Source: Diadophis punctatus similis (taxonomy: Eukaryota; Chordata; Lepidosauria; Squamata; Dipsadidae). Taken from it: a stretch of 64,000 nt of DNA. The notes below the pieces were generated by a model. It made no database searches, was not told where the DNA came from, and was given only the letters and a program-made list of their open reading frames with translations. The stretch is taken from positions 52,201,359 to 52,265,358 of the forward strand of contig JALIGW010000001.1 in the NCBI GenBank assembly GCA_023053685.1. The letters run 5' to 3'. This document shows positions 55,563-64,000 of the stretch, in pieces. A program made the position numbers and the translations under genes. Each line of letters opens with the position of its first letter. Positions within the stretch are counted from its first letter, which is position 1.

Positions 55563-58070
55563 CCATCAGAATGCCCTGACAATTTGGGATGGATTGTTTT
55601 TAACTGTATATTTTAAGTGTATTTGCACCGTGAGGCTGGTTTTCTTTCTTAAAAAAAATAATTAGCTGGACAAACCTTGATGTCTGTCTTCCCCTCTCTC
55701 ATGTATAGATTGTACCTTTTGTCTAGAGAAAAAACTAACTATAAGCAAATTACAATGCATACACATAAGTAGAACAGCCAGAGCCAAGTTATTTTTACAA
55801 TGTAACATTTGGGAGAAATAAATTTAGGCAAATACTATCATCCTTTTTGATCCTATCTTTTCTTCATGAAAACATTCAAAGCAAGAGTGGCAAAAAAAAA
55901 ATACAATTGGAAGATAGGAGAAGGTTGGGAATAGATGTCTTCCAACATTTGGCTATCACCCCAAATCATCTTTTGTGTAATTAAACAACAATGACAAAAA
56001 GCCACTGATTGTGGGTGAAGGAAAGCAAAGCAGACAAAAGGAAAGGCACAGGGAAAATGTCAGCTGCAAAGCTCTCATTTTGGAAACCTACAATGTAGTG
56101 ATTGATAGGCCTACTATTTTTCAAGCTCTGTCACAGCTGAAGTATAAAGCTGTCAGTGCACATGATAATGATGGATGTGCTAAAACATGCAAATAGCATG
56201 AAAAATCATTTCTCACATAATTTTGGAAGATGAGAAGAGTTCTGAACTGGGGGGGAAAGGGGAAGAGAGGTCATGCTTAACAGTCAGCCAAGTGGAATAG
56301 GAAGCTGCCTGGCTGCCTCAGGCACCCTTAATTGCTAGGCAAGTTAAACAATGAATTATATGGGCATTCTGCAAATTTCCCCACAGAAGTGTTACTATGG
56401 CCCACTTGGGAATGGGAAGAGATATTGATGGGGTTTGGCAGGAGGGGCTATTAGTTTACAAAGCAAGTGAGCAGGTTCTCTATTCTAGCAAGCCCCCACA
56501 AAAATCCAAACGATGACCACAACCAGGCTCTCTTGGTAAATGACATTGTTTTAAAATATTCAGCATATTTAACACAGTACATTTATATTTTTATTATTGG
56601 TAATTGACTAGCTTTATTAATACAGCATCTAGTAAAATCCAATGGAATCATTAACACCACAATGAACACTATCCCCAAACAGATATCACTCTCATAGCAA
56701 TGTATTCTCTTTACTTCAGGGATTTAACTTTTTGTTTCTGTTATCCTGCAAGGCATTAAGTAACCAATAAAGGTATTTATACAAACATTTTAATGAAGAC
56801 ATCACATGATTCTAGCACTTTTCTTAAAACTGCTCACTTCTAGTCCTTTGCTCTTCTTCCTTTCCCAAAAGATTGTGATAAGCAAGTGAGGACAGATCAT
56901 AGATCAGTGATGGAACAACACACACTGACCAATTAAAATGCATTTCATGTAGCTAGGAGACCTGGGAAAAGTTAGTGGGCAGCATTGATAGCAATGGGCA
57001 GTCTGATCAGGTATATACTGTATATAAGGCAGCATTGTGGAGTCAGTTAATCCCACATTCTAACTTCATTGAAAATATTTGTGCCCATTATTCCAAACTG
57101 GTATTGGCTTGATTTTTTTAAAAAATTGATTCTTGAGAGTTTTCTAATAGAAGTCTGGAGAATGAGCTTGCAGGGGTTTCTTCTGGTTCAAGAAAGAAAG
57201 AATTGATGGAGTCTGGAAACAAGGTTGTACTTAGAGTGACTGAATAAAATGTAACAGGGTTTTTCTTTTAGCCTTAATGAGTCAGTAGAAGTCCTTCAAC
57301 AATCTTCTGAAGAATTTAGATTTCATAAAAATTTCCAATGAGGGCAATGGCTTTTGATGTAGCTACATTTCCTAAGAACCTACCTAATTTAGGCTAGAAA
57401 GAAAACACTTAAAATTCTTGATGTACATAGAAACATATAAAATAGGACTACAAGATCAGTGCGGCAAAAATCCAGACAACATTATATGACAGTAAAAAGT
57501 TAGACTGTTTAGTATTTCCTGTCATCTAGAGATCGTTTACATTTTTGCACCCCAGGTTTGGTAGCTTTAGGTAAAACGCAGGTAAAGGTACTATAGGTAA
57601 AGGTAAAGTGTTCTTGCTTAACGGGCTTAAAAAGGCCACCAGACAGATGTTCTACATAACATGTAACCTAAGTGTAACATGTAACCTATGAAAGGGACCC
57701 TGTTTGTAGACCTGAAAATATCCTGTTTAAACATGTTTAAAAGGATATGTGTTAACAAACACTGATTCTTTTCTTGCTCTGTCACTTCCAAGCCTTTGGG
57801 CTGATACACCTCCTAATAATTGATTAAACATGTATATACTACGCATCACTCAATGATTAGATGACTGTGTTTGATTTCTCTACAGCTGATGACATTCCAC
57901 AAAGTATGTTAACTTTAGCTATTGAAAAAGATTTCATTCATCTGTGACAGCTTAATCAAATCTTCTCATCATCTCTCATAGTTGAAGTCAATGAAAGATA
58001 ATCATGCATATCTGAATAAGCCTTTTAAGGAGAGCCAATCAAAATCTGTAGTGAAATACATTTCTTTAAA
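55563..58070. other. Unique intergenic DNA
   Basis: About 2.5 kb with nothing recognised beyond a short GGTAAAGGTAAAG stretch near 57590-57606. Confidence 0.4.
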
Positions 58071-58071
58071 G

Positions 58072-58104
<33 letters not shown>

Positions 58105-58111
58105 AGGGAGG

Positions 58112-58206
<95 letters not shown>
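58071..58206. repeat. (GA)n microsatellite with GGGA block
   Basis: About 135 bp of GA with four GGGA units near 58096-58117. Confidence 0.97.
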
Positions 58207-58209
<3 letters not shown>

Positions 58210-58892
58210 AAAACATATACCATTCCTACATACACATAAACATGATAGTTTAAGTGTCCTCTTGATTTTAGCTAAGATCAAGTGTTACACAACTCCCATC
58301 ATTCTCAGCTATCATGACCATTGGCTATACTCCGAGGATGAAGGGAATGTTAGCTCAGAATTCTTCAACTTGGCTGCACTGGCTGATTAAAATTTACTGT
58401 GGGTGACAGTAAATGCCAACTCATCTAAGAAGTTGACTTAAAATTATGCTTACTTCTTAGAGCAAAATAGATAGATAAATTTCATAATTTATTTTTTTCA
58501 ACAAAAAATAGACTATATCATTAGAGGTAATTGTTCAGAGTGTCTTTGGCCTGCCACACACTATACTATTATATTATGCATTTTCTATTGTGGGAAAATG
58601 GGAGGGGGATGGTATGAGGTTGTTAGTATGTAGCCATAACAAATTCCTTTCTAGAAAGCCAAGGTCACCCTTTGTCTCTGCGTCTCTGCACCTGCACGGA
58701 AGGAGATGGGTGGACTCTGCCAGCATGGCACTTGAAGATTGGACAACGTGATGGATTTGTGGGTGTGGGGAGAAGGACTTGAACTTTCAACTGGGTGGTG
58801 AAACCCTGGGGACTTCAGATTCGGGTTTCACCCAGATGTATCAACATGGCTCTAATAATAAATTGGGACTTTGAGGAATACTTTTGTCACGA

Positions 58893-59207
58893 TGTGAATA
58901 TTGCCAGTTGTGCAGATCTACTGTTTCTTGTATTTATGATCAAGCAGACATGTGATATGTTTTACTACGCATGCGTGCATTCCAAGAGTTTTTGTTAACT
59001 CCCATTCTTTTTTTTTCTTTTCTCCATTTCTGCAGAAGGCAGATGTGACTTTCATTAGCCGATAAGATGTAGCTTATTAAGGGTCTATTTTTTTATTACT
59101 TTTGTACTGAAATAAATATTTTGTTAATTAGATTTGAATCTCGGTTTTATTTTCTAATGAGAATGACTTCAAAAGAAGCAAAGATCCACAGATCGCCTCT
59201 ACGGGGG
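58893..59207 (+). repeat. LTR-like dispersed repeat, copy B
   Basis: Co-linear with 14638-14940. AATAAA is at 59111-59116, followed by GAATCTCGGTTTTATT and CGCCTCTACGG. The plus-strand frame that follows (from about 59159, to 59340) reads MRMTSKEAKIHRSPLRGN and an acidic NKFDSDSDLILNAIW. This could be the start of an element's first ORF. Nature unproven. Confidence 0.55.
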
Positions 59208-59340
59208 AATGCCCCCCTTAACAAGTTTGACTCGGACTCTGATTTAATTTTGAATGCTATTTGGAACCCTGACACAGAGGGATATTGCCCACCTCTTCCT
59301 TTCTATAAAAATGAATTGGTACCATTTACATGCAGATCCT

Positions 59341-60499
59341 AACTTTCAGATTGTCCTTACCCTAGCAACACTGCTACTATTGTGCAAACATGTTTACTTA
59401 CACAAATCTAATTTACCACTTGTTAATGTGCTGCTTTTATTTGCAATATTATATTAAAGTAGAAATAGAATTATGTTTCCCTCCTCCCCATTATGTTGCC
59501 TAAACTCAATTCATATCCTATTGCCAAGGGAATACATTTATTAATTTCTCTTTTAGTTTATAACCAGTCGAATAACATGACCTTTACCTAAACAAGTCTA
59601 TAATTGCAATTAAGTTTATATAATTTATAACACAGTAACAGTAAAAAATACTTTTAAGAAATGCTACCAGACATGGACTTCCTGTAGCTATTAAATGGAT
59701 TATTCATCTTGTGAAAAAATGTATTCTTACTCATGCCAACATTTTAACATCAACTGTAATATCCTCAGTTGACACATTAAAAATGCACCAATTAATCTCA
59801 ATAGGAAAGCATAAAGTCTTACCCACCTATTCTCTGAAGTTTAGATATCGCTACTGTGTACAATAAAAATTGTATATTCATGAACTCCATTTGTTTTATG
59901 TCCTCCTCTGTCTCAACGTCTCCCAAGTAGCATATGCTTTGCTCTGTGGAGAATACAATCAAATTTGTCTGTCTTGTCATATTGTCATCAAAGTGATAGT
60001 ATCACAATTAAATTAACATTTTCTGAAGAACTGAAAGGGAGGGAAAGAAAGAGGGATGAAAAAGCTTGGCTTTACTGAGACTCCTCTCCTTCTCCTTTCC
60101 TCATCTTTTTATTTGCAATCCCCTTAAACAAAGGGGCATCAAAACTAACTAGCAACTTAATTTGAAAAATGCCAATATTGAACTACAGTGGTTTTGTTGC
60201 TATCAGCTAGGTTATATTTTAGTTCTCTAAGAGACATTGTTACTGAAAGACTTCTTAAGATTTGACACTGGATTATTCGTTCAGAATAAGGATACTTTGA
60301 AAGCTCTTGTGATTCCCCGAGCTAGTAATTGCCAGATTGTAATGCACCTGTGAAATCACATTAAGTTTGATGAGGAGTTCCAGAAATACATTGCCATGTT
60401 TTCTAGTTAGGACTAACATATTGGGTAGGTGACATTTCACACATTATTTAAGTCTATGAAGCCTACTTAACATCTGACATGTTGATTTCTATTTAAGTA
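59341..60499. other. Unique intergenic DNA
   Basis: No gene or repeat recognised. Confidence 0.4.
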
Positions 60500-60770
60500 C
60501 TCCTCCAGGACAACAATAAAGGAACCAGCAGTCAAGAAATAAGCTGCACACTAGGACTTGGTTGAGTAGAAATGAAAGTCTTGCGAAATATATTCATATG
60601 CCAGGATATGACAACACCTGCAAACATTGGGCAGGCAATTATTTTCCCTGTGACATTTCATGGAAATGAAAGTTGGACTGTAATGAACAAGGATAGAGAG
60701 AATGTTTATGCTTTAGAACTTTGGATAGCCTGAAAATACTGTGGATAGTCAAGAAAACAAATTAATAATC
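60500..60770 (+). mobile_element. Old RTE/Bov-B-type LINE remnant
   Basis: In one frame, 60651-60732 reads VTFHGNESWTVMNKDREN then VYALELWIA before a stop. This parallels the Bov-B block VAMYGCESWTTRKVE..AFELWCW seen at 33.7 kb. The flanks are too decayed to delimit. Confidence 0.55.
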
Positions 60771-60866
60771 AAACAAATTAACTCACTCAAGCCACAAATG
60801 ACCAGGCTCAAATTATTATACATCAGACAAATTAAATGAAAACCTAGCTCTTCAATATGTCTACAG

Positions 60867-61225
60867 CAGTGGTGGGTTCCTACCCGTGCAGTCGACTCTA
60901 CTGCACCGGTAGTGGCCAGCAGATGGCGCTATTTGCATGCGACAGCTCCGGTGCCATCTTCACCGGTTTGTCGCACGGCGCCATCTTTTTTGGGAGAATT
61001 TTTGGGCTGATTTTGCTTCTTGCGCATGCATTTTTTGCGTGGAAGCAAAATAAGCACCAATATTGCGTGCACGCACACGTCCCCTCACAAGATTTTGCTT
61101 CCACGCATGTGCAGGAAGCAAAATCGTGCGAGGGAGTGTGCACACATAGCGAGCATGCACACGCCAAAACATGGCGATGCGCGCGCAGTGCACCGGTAGC
61201 GCGAAGAACAAGCAACCCACCCCTG
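60867..61225. mobile_element. hAT miniature element, 359 bp, TSD GTCTACAG
   Basis: It starts CAGTGGTGGGTTCCTACCCG and ends AAGCAACCCACCCCTG. GTCTACAG is perfect at 60859-60866 and 61226-61233. It is the longest member of the CAGTGGTGGGTTCC group. The interior has an inverted pair around GCATGCATTTTTTGCGTG / CACGCATGTGCAGG. Confidence 0.93.
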
Positions 61226-61429
61226 GTCTACAGTGCTGGGGGAAAAATGGAAGAAAAGAGAAGAGAACAACCAGCAACAAGTGGATGGATACAAGACCAG
61301 ATTGGTGAGAGATATTCGGTGTGATCACTAAGAATTAGTAATGATTTGAGGACATGTGTATTAAAGCAATCAGTCAACCCATTCTCTAGGAATTTAAAAA
61401 AATTCTTCTCAATTTCAGTTTCCTCTGTG

Positions 61430-61715
61430 GTCGTATCCTATTTATGGAATGCATCCTCAGAAAAGCTTACATTAACATCATTCTTGCACCTGGTGAAAGT
61501 TGTTCTGTTTCCCAGGCTTTCTAATTGTCTTTTAATTTGCATTGTTTTAGATTTTGAATGGCCACATTGTTGCTTCCTAGTTTATGCTGTTTCATTTTGC
61601 ATTTGTTTTGATTGTATATCTTTGTATTCAAATTGTATTTCTTTAGTGTGGTTATTATAAATTTCCCAAACAGCTTCAGCTATGGGTAATTTGATTCTTT
61701 TTAATAAATAAGTAA
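61430..61715 (+). mobile_element. Old L2 3' end
   Basis: TTTATGGAATGCATCCTCAG keeps the LWNA...P-type end of L2. Then come CACCTGGTGAAAGTTGTTCT, CAGCTTCAGCTATGGGTAAT and TTAATAAATAAGTAAA, the standard L2 3' layout, much diverged from the young copy at 48 kb. Confidence 0.55.
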
Positions 61716-62165
61716 ATGTGGGTTAACTGCAATTTTTAACAAAATAAAAAATATAGTTTACTAGAGTGTACTTTGAAAAGTAATATTGGCAACCTATGGC
61801 TGAATATGGTCCTCACAATTCATTTTGCAACATACAGAATATTCTTCAAGTGCCACACTTTAGAATATACTCTTTGTAAACTCAGAAATTAACATCAAGA
61901 ATGGTGGGGGGGGAAACAACTCCCTGTCCCTAGTTTACCCTGAACAATATAGATAAGCTTTCCTCTATGTTTTTAACCAGGAATCCTTGAAATAATTTTC
62001 AGATCCCTGGGAACCCCTGAATAAAAATAAAACAATTCAAACATTTGCAATATAATTCATTCTCAGCCTACACAAACCATGTTTTGTTAGATTTATAACA
62101 ACAGCCATGTAACTACCCAGCACTGAGTCATGAAGACATCATGTTTTGCACAAGTATTGTGTGAC
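61716..62165. other. Unique intergenic DNA
   Basis: No gene or repeat recognised. Confidence 0.4.
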
Positions 62166-62169
62166 ATGC

Positions 62170-62716
62170 TGTTGTAAGGAATATCCTTCTGGGTTCAGTT
62201 CCAAGTGGGGAAAAAGACACTGGATTCATGGAAGTTGTTTGGAAAGGTTTAATATGGTGGACAGGAACACATGGCAGGAGCCCCTGTACAGAAAAGGTAG
62301 ATCACATGCTTCCAGATGTGGGTGAAAAGAAAAGGGAAGAAGAGATGCTGAGTTCCTTGTTTTATACTCTCTGTTGGGTCTCACCTCTTAGTTTCCTGTT
62401 CCTGTGTATATAATGCACTGATTGGTGGTCAGGCTCCCAGAAGGCCATGCAGTGGCAACTCTATAGGCTTTTGTCTGTCCCAGGCTTGGCTGAATGAACG
62501 AGCCTTGGGCAAATCCTATTATGGTTCTTTGTTATGTAGAAGACCTCCAGACTAGGTGGGAGGAATGTGTGAGCTGGGGGCAGGGAGCTGCAGGAAGCTG
62601 CTTTGTATTTAAAACCTGTTTCTCTTTTCCTCATTCAGGGAAACATATTTTTCCTTTTTCAATATTTCCTAGGATATTTCATTTTTCTAGGAGGGGGTGG
62701 GTACTAACTTCCTACA
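62170..62716 (-). mobile_element. Probable solo LTR, 547 bp, TSD ATGC
   Basis: The ends read TGTTGTAAGGAA and AACTTCCTACA (TGT...ACA on both strands). ATGC lies at 62166-62169 and 62717-62720. On the minus strand a CCAAT box (about 62425) precedes TATAAAA (62363-62369), arranged as in retroviral or retrotransposon LTR promoters. A 4-bp duplication suits a retroviral-type LTR, but four bases alone can match by chance. No coding region. Confidence 0.5.
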
Positions 62717-62720
62717 ATGC

Positions 62721-63409
62721 AAAGTTCAAAAAACAATGCTTTTTTTTCCAGTCAGAATTTCTCACAGAACCATTTGCAATCAACCACATTTGAGAAATGC
62801 TGATATAGATTGAGAATTTCTAAACATATCTTCTTCTTTTCCAAGCATGAGATCAAAAACTTTGTGTCATGTTCATTAAGCTTATTCATTTACTTTTTAT
62901 TTACCAATATATGTGGTCTGATTAGCTCAAGGCAACCAAAAAAAGCCAGAATAAACATGAGCATACATTGTAATGAAAATATGCAGCAGCTTTTTTTTTC
63001 TGACAGAGAGAAAAAATAGTTTATCAACACATGTGCGCAATTACATATAAGCACCTATTGAGAGGCCGTATGTTAAAACTGTACATGCGGTAGGGTTAAT
63101 GGGGGATTTCAATCATTTTGACATCTGCTGAAAATCTCACTCTGCCAAGTCAGAGTCCAACAATTTCTTGTTCTTTCTCACTGATCACTTCATTTGTGAC
63201 AAGATGGAAGAAGGAACCAATGTTTACCACCACAGAAAAACTGATTGAGAAAAAGGCAAGGAGAACAGCAGCATTGGAGAATTATTGAATTTATCCTTAA
63301 ATTTGTGATAACCAGAGTTGAGACATAGCTGTATGTTGGATGGATTCAGCAAGCATTCAACATTCAGAAGAATGGCTTTTGATGTACTCCAAGGAAAGGT
63401 ATTGTTATT
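62721..63409. other. Unique intergenic DNA
   Basis: No gene or repeat recognised. Confidence 0.4.
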
Positions 63410-63417
63410 AACTATCA

Positions 63418-63606
63418 GAGTGGTTCTCAACCTTTTCTTCACCATGGATCCCTTTTAAATACCTTTTGTGGCCACAGTCCATGGCCACAGATCACCAAGA
63501 TTTAACTCAAAATTTAAATCATAACATTTCTTCAAGCTTTTGTGACCCCCCTGAATTGACATCATGGCCCCCCAGGAGTCTGCGGACAACAAGGTGAGAA
63601 CCACTG
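63418..63606. mobile_element. hAT miniature element, 189 bp, TSD AACTATCA/AACTAGCA
   Basis: It starts GAGTGGTTCTCAACCTTTTC (first C of the usual CAGTGG changed to G) and ends AGGTGAGAACCACTG. The flanks are 63410-63417 and 63607-63614 with one mismatch. The text CACCATGGATCCCTTTTAAA and CCCCCCAGGAGTCTGCGG is shared with widespread vertebrate hAT miniature elements. Confidence 0.82.
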
Positions 63607-63614
63607 AACTAGCA

Positions 63615-64000
63615 CTCTACCCAATGAGTAGAGAAAATCAACAAGTAGAAAGAGAAAAAAAACAACTTTCACAACAATGATAATTTGACTTGCCTTGCAG
63701 AAGCAGATTTCAAAACTGGAACAGATACAGTAAAAGCCTTACTCAGAGGGAAGAAAGCAGCTAGAGATTGCTCAAGTAAGGAGCTGCTTAGATCCAACCA
63801 TGGAGGCTAGAAGACTTACTAAGGCTGAGAAAGCAGACAAACTTCAAACTACTGCCTTGAGATCCATATACAGTACTTCCTTGGTTAGATATTTTATTCT
63901 GATGTCTACATTGAATTATTTGCTTGGACTGCTGAAGTTCCAAAGAATCTGTTTCATTTCTTTATTTGTTTGTTTGTTTGATTTATTTGCCACTTACCTC
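63615..64000. other. Unique intergenic DNA to the window end
   Basis: Ends in a short TTTG tract (63966-63979). No gene recognised. Confidence 0.4.

Noticed and set aside
60857..61328. Frames of 105-155 codons
   Set aside because: Inside a hAT miniature element with perfect duplications; no transposase motif.

Overview
The window looks like squamate reptile DNA, most likely from a snake. It is AT-rich and has no compact genes. Its interspersed repeats are the ones typical of snakes and lizards: Bov-B (RTE) LINEs, CR1 LINEs whose 3' tails run into microsatellites, L2 LINEs with an AAAT tail, tRNA-derived SINEs of the Sauria type, one deleted Ty3/Gypsy element, SPIN-like and other hAT miniature elements, and a mariner transposase end. 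I found no exon of a recognisable host gene, no RNA gene and no CRISPR array. The long open frames belong to mobile elements or to simple repeats read through in frame. The window reads as an intergenic or large-intron region.

Layout. 1-5.3 kb: the end of a TA-flanked miniature element, unique AT-rich DNA, a reversed L2 end, a SINE, and a mosaic of miniature elements joined to a CR1 3' end. 5.7-6.4 kb: a solo LTR with a clean 5-bp duplication. 7.3-12 kb: an ancient CR1 broken by a Ty3/Gypsy element (8365-11668) and by two back-to-back hAT elements. 12.7-13.7 kb: a CR1-tailed SINE inside a hairpin-like repeat, then a TA-flanked 'tagtcctcgac' element. 14.6-17.4 kb: an LTR-like repeat, a SINE split by a TA-flanked element, and a LINE 3' end with a CTAT tail. 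18.5-22.7 kb: miniature elements, SINE and CR1 nesting. 24.9-25.8 kb: a 900-bp, very GC-rich hAT element with a long internal hairpin. 26.6-35.9 kb: SINEs, hAT elements, CR1 tails, an ATATT pentanucleotide tract running into a Bov-B end, and a mariner end. 36-44 kb: mostly unique DNA with stretches that look like conserved non-coding DNA. 44.5-48.4 kb: CR1 fragments and an L2 element split by a CR1 copy that keeps an intact 1.6-kb reverse transcriptase frame. 50.8-64 kb: a second full-size TA-flanked element, SINE-in-SINE nesting, more hAT copies, an old RTE remnant, an old L2 remnant and a second solo LTR.

The strongest pattern is a set of sixteen hAT-type miniature elements whose 8-bp target duplications can be read directly: twelve perfect and four with one mismatch. 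Ten of the sixteen targets have TA at the centre, as described for Buster-type hAT elements. Several copies from different terminal families carry the palindrome TGCGCATGCGCA, which matches the NRF1 binding consensus. Two copies sit end to end and share one target duplication.
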